Shown piece by piece: positions 21,377 to 32,869 of a DNA stretch of 64,000 nt. Position 1 is the first letter of the stretch. Each line of letters starts with the position of its first letter. The translations under genes were made by a program, and so were the position numbers. The notes beneath the pieces are model-generated. The model saw nothing but the letters and a program-made list of their open reading frames with translations. It had not been told where the DNA came from and did not search any database. This stretch comes from Azolla caroliniana (taxonomy: Eukaryota; Polypodiophyta), in the NCBI GenBank assembly GCA_043228905.1, contig JBHGNT010000001.1:12648001-12712000 (forward strand). Direction: 5' to 3'.

Positions 21377-23250
21377 ATGATCTCATTTCGACACGGGAAA
21401 ACCAAAGTCTGCATTCTTACGAAAGCACGGACCCCAACTCCTCGTGACAACAACCCATTATACACCGAAGGAGTCCATATGTTAGATGGTCTCGCGGACG
21501 ACGAGATGAACTCTTTCCTGGATGAGCACCCTACGATAGTTCCGCTTTTTGAAATCAACGTCCTTTCGGCCATCGAACCCTACGTAGCCAACCCCATAGA
21601 TCACAACGTTTCCCACGAACTTGACCCGGCATCAATAAAAGAACTTCAACAAGCCCGCGATGCCTTTGACCGCGAATTAGCAAGATCACAGCGTGTAAAA
21701 GCCTCCACCTTAGAAGACATCAATCTTGGCTCCCCTTCCGAGCCACGCACCGTAAAAATTGCCAAAGACCTGGCAACTAGCGACAGATCGTCCTTAATAA
21801 GATTGCTTACGGAGTATTAGGACGTGTTCACGTGGTCCTACAGCGACATGAAAGGCCTAGATCCTCAGTACTACCAACACCAAATACACATTCAAACGGA
21901 CGCACAACCAATTCAACAACGACGATACCATATGAATCCCAACTATGCGGCGAAAGTAAAAGACGAAATAGATAAATTGCTACACGTAGGATTCATCCGA
22001 CTGGTAAAAAGGGCCACATGGCTAAGTCCTATTGTGGTCATCCCAAAAAAGAATGGACAAATCCAGGTCTGCGTGGATTACCGGAAACTTAACGCTACCA
22101 CAGTCACAAATGCCTTTCCACTCCCATTCATCGACAACATCCTCAATACGGTGGCCGGCCACGATTGTTATAGCTTTCTCGATGGTTTCAGTGGCAATAA
22201 TCAAATTCGAATGCACCCAGATGATCAAGAGAAAACAACCTTCGTAACAGAGTGGGGTGTATTCGTAGCCGTGCTTATGATGTTCGGTTTGAAAACAGCC
22301 CCCACCACATTTCAACGCATCATCTCCGAAATCTTCGAGGACTTCATTTCAGCCTTTATGCAAATCTTCCTTTCGTGGTTTATGGACAACATGTGGAACA
22401 CCTTGCGCAATTACGATTATGCCTCAAGAGATGTTGGCACGCACGGCTCAGCCTCAATCTGGCCAAATGTGCTTTCCAAGTGACAAGCGGAGCTTTACTA
22501 GGTCACATTGTTAGTAAAGAGGGTATCACTATGGACCCAAAAAAAGTGCAAGCCATCTTGAATGCCCCGGCCCCCACCACGGCCAAAGCACTCTGTCGAT
22601 TTCTGGGCCAAATACGGTGGCATAGCCGTATGCTCCAATACCTTGCCGATTTCGCAACCCCTTTACATGCAAGAGTCCATACAGTGCCCTTTCGATGGAC
22701 AGAACGAGAGGACACGGCATACCAATCTCTGAAAGTCATGTTGTCCCAAGCCCCAGTAGTCCAACCCCCGGATTAGACAGAGCCCTTTCACGTATTCGTG
22801 AACGCATCCGATATCGCAATCGGTAGTGCTTTAATGCAAAAAACCCCACCAAATTGGTATCCCCTAGTCTACTACGCCAACCGCTGACTCTTGACAACAG
22901 AAAGGAATTACTCCACCACAGAACGAGAAGCACTCGGCATGATATATAGCGTTACAAAATTTGGGCACTATCTGCTCAGCCGAAAATTCACGTTCCACGT
23001 AGATCATTCGGCACTACTTTACCTTGTAAATAAGCAATCTCTGACTGGGCGGTTAGCACGATGGATGTTGCTCCTTCAGGAGTTCAATTTCGAGATTCAA
23101 CACCAACCAGGAGTTCAACACATGATTGCCGACTATCTTAGCCGCTTGGACACAGGAGAACCGTCAGACCAAGAATACGGTGATTTACCGGTCGACGCCC
23201 TATTCTCCATCGACACAACACCCATCGACTCTGGTCCTAACGACGCCTAG
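21377..23250 (+). pseudogene. E8 reverse transcriptase and RNase H
   Basis: RT blocks: QRRYHMNPNYAAKVKDEIDKLL, SPIVVIPKKNGQIQVCVDYRKLNA, FLDGFSGNNQIRMHPDDQEKTTF and MMFGLKTAPTTFQRI. The catalytic YxDD region is lost: FMQIFLS runs out of frame at about 22,370 and the frame resumes at VVYGQHVEHLAQ. A small deletion over the two Asp codons is the simplest reading. RNase H continues with FHVFVNASDIAIGSAL (stop at 22,776), TEREALGMIYSVTKF and HVDHSALLYL. TAG interrupts at 21,818. The wording (FLDGFSG) resembles the non-chromovirus Tat/Athila side of plant Ty3 elements. Confidence 0.88.
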
Positions 23251-23690
23251 ATCACCGAAATGACACAATTCCTAAGTACGGGACTTCCCTCAGACCACCT
23301 CACAATTTTCGTTAGAAAACGGTTAGTAGTCTGAAGCCGTAATTTCTGTCTATTCACGAATACGTTGTATCACAAAGCCTCGGATGGCATCTAGAGGCGC
23401 GCGGTTCAACAATTCAAGAAAGACGTCGTACTTCGGGAAGCTCACCATGGAATCGCGGGTGGGCGTTATGCAGGCGATGCCACAACCCAAAAAATCTGGT
23501 AGAGTGGGCTTTGGTGGCCAACCACAAAAAAGGATGCTCACGATTTTTGTAAACAATGTGATCTCTGTCAACGGATGGGACAACCAAATGAGCGTGACCA
23601 CATGCCTCACCAGCCGATCCTTCCCTTGGAATCATTCCAAAAATAGGGATTGGATTTCGTAGGCCCTTTTAAACCCCCTGCAACACACAC

Positions 23691-24036
23691 CAGAAACAAA
23701 TATATACTAGTAGCAACCGATTACTGTATGAAATGGGTCGAAGCAAAAGCGCTTCAAGATAACACGACAACATCAACCGCAAAATTCATTTACGAAAATT
23801 TATGGTGTTGTTTCGGTTGTCCAATCAAGCTAGTAAGTGATCAAGGAGAACAGTTTGTCAATCGAATCATACACAAATTAACCTCCCACTACATCGTCGT
23901 ACACAAGAAAAGCACCAGAAACAAATATATACTAGTAGCAACCGATTATTGTATGAAATGGGTTGAAGCAAAAGCGCTTCAAGATAACACGACAACATCA
24001 ACCGCAAAATTCATTTACGAAAATTTATGGTGTCGT
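23691..24036 (+). repeat. 225-bp tandem duplication in E8 integrase
   Basis: CAGAAACAAATATATACTAG occurs at 23691 and again at 23916, exactly 75 codons apart. The second copy carries on into the E8 solo LTR. The block repeats the first catalytic Asp segment and most of the second-Asp segment. Confidence 0.9.
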
Positions 24037-24749
24037 TGTCGTAGTGTATTTCATACACTACATGAAAAACTTATAAAGTAACGTTTTAGTAAATATGAAG
24101 AAATAGAAGAAAATGTCAAAATAAATCATACATGCATAGGGCAAGATTCAAACCTTGCACCTCCATGTTAATAATGTGAAACCTTACCATTACACTAGCA
24201 TTTCATTAGTATTAAAAAGTAGATGTCCCACATAGAAAGTTAAGTTCATGTAGGATAAACTTTAGTTAAAAGAAAAAGTTACGCATGCATATCTAGCGTG
24301 CATGAACACTATAGTCGATAAAAAACGCACAAGATAGAAAAAGCATGATCACTTTAGATAAAGCATATAGTCTATCTATAGGAAAAGCATGGAGTCTATA
24401 GTTAGAAAAAAAAAGCATGGATTGTGAAGACTCTCTCATCACCATATAAGGAAATATTTGGGAAATTGGATATACTTCCTAAAACACCAATTAATATAAT
24501 CATGGGATTCACGAAAATAATATAATCTATACTTGTGGGATTCACAAGTTTCTTATATCTTTCTTTCAATCTAAATACATATTGTTATCTAAATACTAAT
24601 TAATAAAATATATTATACTTGTGCGATTCGCAAGTTTATAATAATCTATTCATAATTAAAATCGCCTCAAATTCTTCCTCTTCCTAGTCCAAAACCCCAA
24701 TGGTTCCCACCCGACTCACGCAAACGATCTGGCACCGAAAGGCACGACA
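24037..24749 (+). mobile_element. Solo LTR of the E3/E11 family
   Basis: It starts TGTCGTAGTG, ends GGCACGACA and is 713 bp. The integrase codons LWC..RFGC resume on its far side. Flanking TCGT (24033-24036) and CCGT (24750-24753) fit a 4-bp target duplication with one transition. Recombination between two LTRs probably removed the interior. It carries the reverse-strand tRNA-like segment near 24,130-24,200. Confidence 0.88.
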
Positions 24750-25454
24750 CCGTTTCGGTTGTCCAATCGGGCTAGTAAGTGATCAAGGAGGACACTTCGT
24801 CAATCGAATCGTACGCGAATTAACCTCCCACTACGCCGTCGTACACAAGAAAAGCACCCTGTACTACCCCCAAGCTAATGGTCTTGCCGAATCCACAACT
24901 AAAACCCTTCAGACCATTCTTAAGAAAATCATCAATGAAAATCGCGTAGATTGGGATGATAAATTACACAGTGCTTTATGGGCTTATCGCATGACCTATA
25001 AAACCAGTATCGGCTCCATGCCTTTTCAGCTGGCTTTCGGATTAGAAGCCATAATGCCAATTGAATTCCAGGTACCCAGCTTACGATTGCAAATAGCTGA
25101 ACGATTACCGGAATCAGAATCCAAGCACCAGTGTCTGGTCCAATCGCTCGAACTCGGAGAACAATGAATTACCAGTCTGGCCCAATTGGAGGACGGCCAA
25201 AGACGAAGGAAAGCCTTTGTCAACAGACATTATCGAATACCGGACAAAACCTTTGAAATTGGGTAACCGGTCTTGGTTTTCCAACCAAACTCGGGGCTAT
25301 GCCCGACAAGCTTCGATTCCGGTGGACAAGGCCTTTCTGGATCATCGACACGTACAACAGCACCTTTCAACTCGACACACTGGCCGGCGAAGCGCTACCG
25401 CATTGGATCAACGGGTTTCGCTTTAAACCGTACCGTGGAACGACACCACCTATC

Positions 25455-26296
25455 TGTTAGGAAACAGGTCCCTCCGGATGGTAAGTGAGAAGAACAGTAC
25501 CGATGAGCAAACTCGACCAAGGTCAATAGGCCGAGGCCGAAACCGGATGTGGAGTACCGGGCAACGGAAGACTTGGTGAGAACCGGATGAGTAGTACCCG
25601 GCAAGAGCCGGATGGTGAAGACCCGGTGAGAACCGGATGAAGAGTACCCGACTACGGAAGACTCGGTGAGAACCGGATGAAGAGTACCCGAGTATGGAAG
25701 ACCCGGTGAGAACCGGATGAGTAGTACCCGGCAAGAGCCGGATGGTGAAGGCCCGGTGAGAAGTGTTCACCGGATGAGTAGTACCCGGCAAGAGCCGGAT
25801 GGTGAAGGCCCGGTGAGAAGTGTTCACCGGATGAAGGGACATATTCGTAAATATGTTTCTGAGAGTCAATCGGGGCTATATTTGTAAATAGCCGAAAAGT
25901 CATATTAGTATAAATATGACTTAGGGCAAACTTAGTATATGATGTTGTTGTTGTTGTCATTCTTGTTGGCGCTAGATCAGAGAGCGCGTAACAGTGTACA
26001 GAGAGAGAGAGAGAGAGAGGAAGAGGTCGTTGCCTCTGTTGTAACCGCCGCCTGTGGCGAAGATCGAGAGCGCGAGGTTGTTGCCTCCGTGAACTCACTG
26101 TTGTAATCATTGTGATATAGTGATAGTTTGGAGTCGGTGGACTCCCGTGGTTTTTCCCTCTCAGGGTTTTCCACGTTAAATATCCTGTGCACTCTTCTCT
26201 CACCTTTGTGTCGTGCGTTCATTACCTGTTTTCTGTGTTTTATTTTAGACTCGGTTGTGGCCGAGCGTTGTTCATCGGAGCATGTAGTTCCTATCA
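25455..26296 (+). repeat. E9 5' LTR
   Basis: 842 bp. It is longer than the 3' copy because of extra units of a short tandem repeat (GAACCGGATGA, GCAAGAGCCGGATGG) at about 25,560-25,840. A GA microsatellite lies near 26,000. Confidence 0.93.
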
Positions 26297-26299
26297 AAG

Positions 26300-26311
26300 T
26301 GGTATCAGAGC
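26300..26311 (+). other. E9 primer-binding site
   Basis: TGGTATCAGAGC, the standard copia site for initiator Met-tRNA, four bases after the LTR. Confidence 0.9.
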
Positions 26312-26327
26312 TAGGCAACACAGAAAA

Positions 26328-29300
26328 ATGGATGATTCGTTGGGAGGCATGTTCAAGCTCACCGGCTCCAACTATTCGGTGTGGAAGTCGAAGATGAGGG
26401 ACATGCTCGTGGTTAAAGACCTTTGGCTACCGGTTCAGTTCGGGGACAAGAGACCGGACAAAATCGACACCGCGATGTGAGAGGTGATGCACATGAAGAC
26501 AACGGCATACATACGGTGCTTCATCGACATGAGTCTATACAACAACTTCAATGAAGAGAGCAAGGCTCATGAGCTCTGGGAGAAGATCGACATTATGTTT
26601 CAGAACAAAAATGTTGTTTATCAGGTTTCGGTATTCCGGATGCTAGTAAGACTCCGGTACCAAGATGGCTCCAGCATGGCGGAGCACATGAATGCCTTCT
26701 AGGGGCTGATCCACTAGGCAACATCATTGGAAGTACCTCTCGCCGATAAGGTACTAGCGCTACTCCTGCTCGGTTCCCTCCCAGATAGCTGGGAGACGTT
26801 GGTTGTCACTTTGGGCAACGCCAGACCAGAAGGGAAACGGTTATCCCTAGCAAGAGTGAAGTCGAGATTCCTAGATGAGGAGGCGCGTCGGAAAGATAAG
26901 GATACGAGCTCCGACTCCAAAGCGTTCCTTACCGAATCGGAACGCGGAAGACAAAGAAACTGTAGTCCCCAGAACCGGGAAAAGTCGGGGACACAATCAA
27001 AGTCAAGGGGGAGGCCTACTTGCTTCTATTGCGGCAAGTCGGGACACTTCCAGAAGAACTGTCGGCATTTACGAAAAGACAAGGAAACCGACGGTACCGA
27101 TTCGAAGCGGGCACCGGACCGGAAGGGAACAACAGCAATTGCGACAAGTGAAGAAGAGTTGATGCTCATCACCGAGGAGAGTGAGATAAACCTTGCCGGC
27201 GACGAGATGACCTGGGTGGTCAACTCCGGAGAGTCGTTCCACCTTATCCCAGACCGGAAATGCTTCTCATCCTACTCAGTCGGTGATCACGGCTGTGTCC
27301 GGATGGGGAATGAAAGTACATGCCGAATTGTCGGCATAGGAGACGTGTGGTTGAAAACACCAACCGGATGCAAGCTGCTGCTGAAGGATGTTCGACACGT
27401 TCCGGAGGTTCGTTTGAACCTAATATCAGTCGGTCGGCTAGATGATGAAGGCTACATGGGTAGCATCCGGAATGGTGTTATGAAGTTCGGCAAAGGGAGC
27501 CTAATTGTGGCTCAGGACCGAAAGGTAAACACGTTGTACCTGATGAATGCCCGGTTATGTCCGGGGGAAGTGAACGTGGCATCCGACACTGCTGGTGAGA
27601 TGTGGCACAAAAGGCTGTGTCACATGAGCGAGAAGGGGATGAAGAGGCTTGCAGACGATAACCTCATTCCAGTGAAGAACGTGCACTTGGAGAAGTGCAC
27701 TAATTTCCTGGCCGGTAAGCAAAACCGGACCTCCTTCTGACCAAGGCCACTGATGAGACGTAATGCACCACTGGAGTTGGTGCATACTGATGTGTGTCAA
27801 GTGGACACGAAGTCACATGCAGGATCGCAGTACTTCGTGACGTTCATAGATGACCACAGCCGGAAGCTGTGGGCCACACCGTTGAAGACGACGGATCAGG
27901 TGCTATCTGGTTTCAAAGAGCTCCACGTGAGAGTGGAAAGAGAAACCGGCCAGAAGCTGAAGGCGGTTCGAGAAGATAACGGAGGTGAATACCGGGGGCA
28001 GTTCGAGGAGTACTGCCGCTCGAAGGGAATCCGGCTCGAATTTACCGTGCCGAAGACGCCGGAACTAAACGGGCTGGCCGAGAGGATGAACCAGACCATA
28101 ATGGAGAGGGTTCGGAGTATGCTGGCGCATGCAAAACTACCCAAGAAGTTTTGGGTTGAGGCACTGTCAACGGCGACATATGTGATAAACAAATCACCCT
28201 TAGTACCCTTGGACGGAGACACGCCGTAGACAGTATGGACCGGTAAGGAACTGTCCTACCGGCATCTGAAAGTATTCGGGTGTCTTGCGTACGTGCATGT
28301 AGCTAAGGACCGGAGAGGAAAGTTGGATCCAAAGACCCGGCCATGCATATTCCTCGGTTACGGCGACGATGAGTTCGGCTACCGAGTGTGGGACCTGGTC
28401 GACAAGAAGGTATTCTGGAGTCGAGATATTATCTTCTTGGAGGACAAGACACTCACCGACTGGGAATCGGAGAAGAAGATAATGAACTCTGAGTCGACCG
28501 GTAAGGATCGATTCAACAATGAGCAGACCCAACCGGCAAGAGATCGGTTAGCACTCGAGGAACCAGCCGGTTACGGTGAGGATACCGAACCGGCAGAAGA
28601 AGAAGTAGAGCAAGCTGAAACCGGAACCAGCCAAGACCCCGAATCGGATGAAGATGAAGATCAAATAGTGGAGCCTGTTGCCGAAGGCCAAAGACGGAGA
28701 TATCCTCTCAGAGAGAGAAGGCCCCCCCGGAGATTTCCGGATGCAGAGCATGTGCTGCTAACCGATGAGGGGGAGCCAGAAAGCTTCGAAGAAGCGAAGG
28801 ATGACACCCACAACCGCAAATGGTTAAGTGCCATGCAGGAAGAGATGGATTCCCTACATGAGAACCATACGTATGAATTGGTGGAGTTGCCGAAAGGAAA
28901 GCGGTCACTCCGAAATAAGTGGGTGTACAAGTTGAAACCGGGAGATGCAGGCAAAACCCCGAGATACAAAGCCAGGATCGTGGTGAAGGGGTTCTAGCAG
29001 AAGAAGGGCGTGGACTTCGACGAGATATTTGCCCCGGTAGTAAAGATGACCTCCAACCGGATGGTGTTGAGTATAGCGGCTAGCATGAATCTCGAGGTAG
29101 AGCAGCTGGACGTGAAGACGACATTCCTTCACGGTGACCTCGAAGAGGAGATCTACATGCAGCAACTGGAAGGATTCGTTGAGAAAGGGAAGGAGCACCT
29201 AGTATGTCAGTTGAAGAAGAGCCTGTACGGACTGAAGCAGGCACCCTGACAATGATACCGGAAGTTCGACTCCTTCATGACATATCAAGGGTACCACAAG

Positions 29301-30350
29301 ACGCAGGCCGATCACTGCATGTTTGTGAAGAAGTTCGAAGGAGGCGACTTCCTGATACTCCTTCTGTACGTGGACGACATGTTGATCGTCGGACGGGACC
29401 AAGCCAAAATACGGATGCTGAAGAAGGCTCTCAACCGGACCTTCTCAATGAAAGACTTGGGTCCGGCAAGACAAATGTTGGGAATGCATATCATCTGGAA
29501 CCAGCCAACGAAGCAACTGTGGCTGTCAAAGGAGAAATACGTGACAAAGGTGCTTCAGCGGTTCAACATGTCAGATGCGAAACCGGTCGGATCGACACTT
29601 CCGGCAAACTGCAGGTTATCCGGTAAGCAAAGCCCGAAGACGAAAGTAGAGAAGGCGGATATGATGAAGGTTCCATATGCCTCTGCCGTCGAGAGCTTAA
29701 TGTACGCAATGGTGTGTACCCGACCGGATATAGGATACGCAGTCGGAGTGGTGAGCCGGTTTATGAGCAATCCCGGCAAGGAGCACTGGAACGCGGTCAA
29801 ATGGATACTCCGGTACTTGAAGGACATTTCAAATATGTGTCTCCAATTCGGCTCCGCAAAACCTCAACTTGACGGTTTTACCGATTCGTACATGTCGGCT
29901 GATGTGCATTCCAGCTGGTCTACATCCGGGTATGTAATGACATATGCAGGGGGAGCTGTTTCGTGGCAGTCGAGGCAGCAGAAGACGGTTGCGTTGTCAA
30001 CCACGAAGGCAGAGTACATGGCGTTTGTGGAAGTCGGCAAGGAAATATTATGGATGAAGAACTTCATCGGAGAGCTCCGTATCCGGCAAGATGAATACCG
30101 GCTCTATTGCGACAGTCAAAGTGCCATCCACCTTGCTAAGAATGCGGCCTACCATTCTCGGACGCAGCATATCCAGCGAAGGTATCACTAGATCCGGGAA
30201 AGAGTAGATGACCATGAGTTCGTGCTGACGAAGATCCACACGGCCGAGAACGGGTCAGATATGCTAACCAAACTACTTATACCCGACAAGTTGGATGCAT
30301 GCCGCAAGCGGATCGGACTAGTAAGACATCCCATGCCGGAGTGAAGGGGG
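26328..30350 (+). pseudogene. E9 copia gag-pol polyprotein
   Basis: The start is ATG 26328 (MDDSLGGMFKLTGSNYSVW). Order: Gag; zinc knuckle CFYCGKSGHFQKNC (~27,020); protease WVVNSGESFHLIPDR, where the catalytic Asp is Asn (~27,220); GAG-pre-integrase MWHKRLCHMSEKG; integrase with HTDVC, REDNGGEY and NGLAERMNQ; then RT with FDEIFAPVVKM, QLDVKTTFLHG, YGLKQAP and LYVDDMLIVG; RNase H with FTDSYMSAD, STTKAEYMAF and CDSQSAIH. Stops lie at 26478, 26700, 26715, 27738, 28227, 28995, 29247, 29253 and 30189. Each is TGA or TAG, and each fits a C-to-T or G-to-A change from Trp, Gln or Arg. The copy is inactive but structurally complete. Confidence 0.93.
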
Positions 30351-30354
30351 AGTT
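30341..30354 (+). other. E9 polypurine tract
   Basis: GTGAAGGGGGAGTT lies directly before the 3' LTR, the usual primer site for plus-strand synthesis. Confidence 0.8.
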
Positions 30355-31109
30355 TGTTAGGAAATAGGTCCCTCCAGATGGGAAGTGAGAAGAACAGTAC
30401 CGAAACCGGATGTAGAGTACCCGGCAACGGAAGACCCGGTGAGAACCGGATGAGTAGTACCCGGCAAGAGCCGGATGGTGAAGACCCGGTGAGAACCGGA
30501 TGAAGAGTACTCGACTACGGAAGACCCGGTGAGAACCGGATGAAGAGTAACCGATTATGGAAGACCCGATGAGAACCGGATGAGTAGTACCTAGCAAGAG
30601 CCGGATGGTGAAGGCCCGGTGAGAAGTGCTCAGCGGATGAAAGGACATATTCGTAAATATGTTTCCGAGAGTCCATCGGGGCTATATTTGTAAATAGCCG
30701 AAAAGTCATATTAGTATAAATATGACTTAGGGCAAACTTAGTACATGATGTTGTTGTTGTTGTCATTCTTGTTGGCGCTAGATCAGAGAGCGCGTAACAG
30801 TGTACAGAGAGAGAGAGAGAGAGAGAGAGAGGAAGAGGTTGTTGCCTCTGTTGTAACCGCCGCCTGTGGCGAAGATCGAGAGCGCGAGGTCGTTGCCTCC
30901 GTGAGCTCACTGTTGTAATCATTGTGATATAGTGATAGTTTGGAGTCTGTGGACTCCCGTGGTTTTTCCCTCTCAGTTTTCCACGTTAAACATCCTGTGT
31001 ACTCTTCTCTCCTTTGTGTCGTGTTTTTTTTTCATTCCCCGTTTTCTGTGTTTGATTCTAAGCTCGGTTGTGGCTGAGCAGTGTTCATCGGGGCGTTTAG
31101 TTCCTGTCA
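30355..31109 (+). repeat. E9 3' LTR
   Basis: 755-bp partner of the 5' LTR, ending TTCCTGTCA and followed by the target duplication CTATC. Confidence 0.93.
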
Positions 31110-31114
31110 CTATC

Positions 31115-31194
31115 CCCTTTACCAAACGACGGCACAATTTCGACCAAACGATGGTAGGTGGAATGGAAGATTACGAGGGCATCACACCTCGATG
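31115..31194 (+). pseudogene. E8 integrase, last residues
   Basis: After E9 and one CTATC are removed, the E8 frame continues PPI then PFTKRRHNFDQTMVGG to a stop at 31,192-31,194. It parallels the E2 integrase end (MPKNPFEQRTDGNHED). This fixes the nesting of E9 inside E8. Confidence 0.82.
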
Positions 31195-31578
31195 ACGGTA
31201 ACAACCCTACCTACCATCCATGTGTACACTATTATTATGAAAATGAAAAATGAAAAAAAAAGAACCCACTCACTATTTAAAGATGAGGTACAATGTTTGA
31301 GAAAAGCAAGTACAAAAGGTTCACACGACGCATGGCCCTTAACTCTCAGTATGGCAGGCAAGATTATGAATCTAGGGCACAAGGGCATGACTCGGGATCC
31401 GAGGCATCCACACAAAAGCATCACCAACAACCAGAGCCACCACACTTGCAAGAACTCTCAAGCTTTCGCTCCTTCTGCGCAGAACTACTCTCATTCCCCT
31501 ACCCTATCTAACCAAGCTTTCTCTCATTCTCCATCTCCACAACCTTCTCCCTATCTACCTAACTCTCCAGCCATCACC
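31195..31578 (+). other. Leader between E8 integrase and extra ORF
   Basis: No long conserved frame. The last ~90 bases are strongly pyrimidine-rich (CTCATTCTCC, TTCTCCCTATCTACC) and end CTCTCCAG eight bases before ATG 31579, as a 3' splice site would. E2 has a similar arrangement before its extra ORF. Confidence 0.5.
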
Positions 31579-32092
31579 ATGCCACTCGAAGTATCTAAAG
31601 AACTCCGCACCTAGATGTCTAGACACGGCCTCTCAGGATATCTCAACGTCCTCGACGCACCTCCCCACCCAGAGGCCAAGGCCATAGCCAGAAGGATCCA
31701 TCCCGGCACCATCTCCAACAACATGATCCGTGCAGCGCTTCGTTTGTAGAGGGGGGGTGAGCACGATATCGACGTGCCGCCTCAACACATCTTGGAGCAA
31801 CACTTCGAAGAGTATTCCATTTCAGCAAAAGCCCATCCCACGCATGGCGGACCCAATGAGTTTTCTAGGAACCCAGCCCACCTCCTCCTCGAATACGTAT
31901 GCATTCATGCCAACCCCTACAGCATGCCGAAGAAAAATGCAGGGCTGATTATTACAGACTACCGTGGCAAAGCCATTGATTGGGGGATCATCACTGGTGA
32001 AGGTGTCCGAGCGGCCATTACTTCTTTTCAATCAGGGAAACGATTTTTACCCGTACTAGCACAATACACTACCGTGTTGTACCCTCTAGGTT
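31579..32092 (+). pseudogene. E8 extra ORF, N-terminal domain
   Basis: ATG 31579 starts MPLEVSKELRT. The domain aligns by eye with the E2 extra ORF along its whole length: HGLSGYL/HGLEGFL, PPHPEAK/PPHKEAD, FEEYSISAKA/FGEYSLASKG, KNAGLIITDYRGKAIDW/QNRAGMIIATYEGIKVDW, GEGVRAAI/GLCAAI. TAG stops lie at 31612 and 31747. Similarity ends at about LYPLG (32,092), the proposed inversion breakpoint. Sequence has diverged well beyond the nucleotide level while the pattern is kept, which suggests past selection on the protein. Function unknown. Confidence 0.8.
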
Positions 32093-32865
32093 TATGTGGA
32101 CAATTCACAGCTATATGTCCTAGACCGCCGCAATATAGACATAGGCAGTGCGCCCGATGTCGTTGTTTCTCAGCATCGGATAAAGGCCCTCGACAGTGTT
32201 GTCTCTATTTCCATCGGAGTTGGGCCATCCCTTGTAAAGGGTCTGGAAACTTGTGGGGGTGTTGCAACTACGAAAGCATACGTTTGTTCTGGTTGGTGGC
32301 GTAACTTTTGTTGGCGCTCAGAACGTCGCTCAAAAAGACAATTATCACATCGTACAGCTCGACTAATGGCCTTTGTTAGAGACTTCAGATCTTCATGGAA
32401 AGTAAGTAGAACATCTTTGACGTCATTACGCAAACCTTGACGGAATTAATCTGTTAAAGCCGCCTCATCCCACGGGATATCGCATGCCAAAAGACGAAAA
32501 TCAGCTGCATACGCCGACACGGGACGATCTCCTTGCTGGAGTCTTCGAATCTTGTTTATCGCCATCCTAGTGCTGTTAGTGTCTCCAAAACTAGCCTGAA
32601 ACTCCTTAACAAATGTCTCAAAATCGTCTAGCAATGATGATTTCTTCTCAAGAAGTGGTGCAAACCATGCTAATGTTGTACCACATAAAAAGGTTCCCAC
32701 TAATCCCACACGAGCCGTGACAGTTGGGTACCGATTGGGATGTAACTGAATAACCAAACAGACTTGATTAAAAAAACCTCGAAATAAAGACCTCGTACCA
32801 TCAAATTTGGCAAGGAGACTAATCTTTGGTTCTCGAGGGGAGTTTTGAGCCCTCGACGCTTGTTC
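32060..32865 (-). pseudogene. E10 gag, C-terminal part
   Basis: It continues gag after E11. The core reads GTFLCGTTLAWFAPLLEKK, FEASFGDTN-type sequence, INKIRRLQQGDRPVSAYAADFRLLA and LRNDVKDVLLTFHEDLKS. The zinc knuckle CLYCGGLGHIAVNC ends near 32,085. A stop at about 32,446 breaks the frame. Removing E11 joins SLR to EQASRAQ in frame, so this and 36,420-36,617 are one gene. Confidence 0.88.
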
Positions 32866-32869
32866 CCGT

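Larger units (their letters stand above)
23251..25450 (+). pseudogene. E8 integrase, main part
   Basis: The zinc domain (REAHHGIAGGHYAGDAT, CDLCQRMGQ, in the minus-one frame near 23,430-23,600) is followed by [23 protein letters not shown] (first Asp), SDQGEQF/SDQGGHF (second Asp) and QANGLAES (Glu). Three disruptions lie inside: a 225-bp in-frame duplication, a solo LTR at 24037-24749, and stops near 23,334 and 25,165. The C-terminal domain runs to 25,450, where E9 is inserted, and finishes at 31115-31194. Confidence 0.88.
25455..31109 (+). mobile_element. E9: complete copia element, nested in E8
   Basis: LTRs 25455-26296 and 30355-31109 begin TGTTAGGAA and end TTCCT(A/G)TCA. The target duplication CTATC lies at 25450-25454 and 31110-31114. 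Gag, protease, integrase, RT and RNase H lie in one frame, broken only by nine stops and without a clear frameshift. It belongs to the same family as E5 and E7. E8 integrase reads on across it. Confidence 0.95.
19140..32092 (+). mobile_element. E8: Ty3/gypsy element, left portion up to inversion breakpoint
   Basis: 5' LTR, gag, protease, RT/RNase H, integrase and the first half of an extra ORF lie in order on the plus strand. They are interrupted by a solo LTR (24037-24749) and by copia element E9 (25455-31109). The element stops at about 32,092. Its likely remaining part, extra-ORF C-terminus and 3' LTR, lies inverted at 40,130-47,870. GGTTC precedes the 5' LTR and AGTTC (reversed) follows the distant LTR, a near-match 5-bp target duplication. 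Confidence 0.8.
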
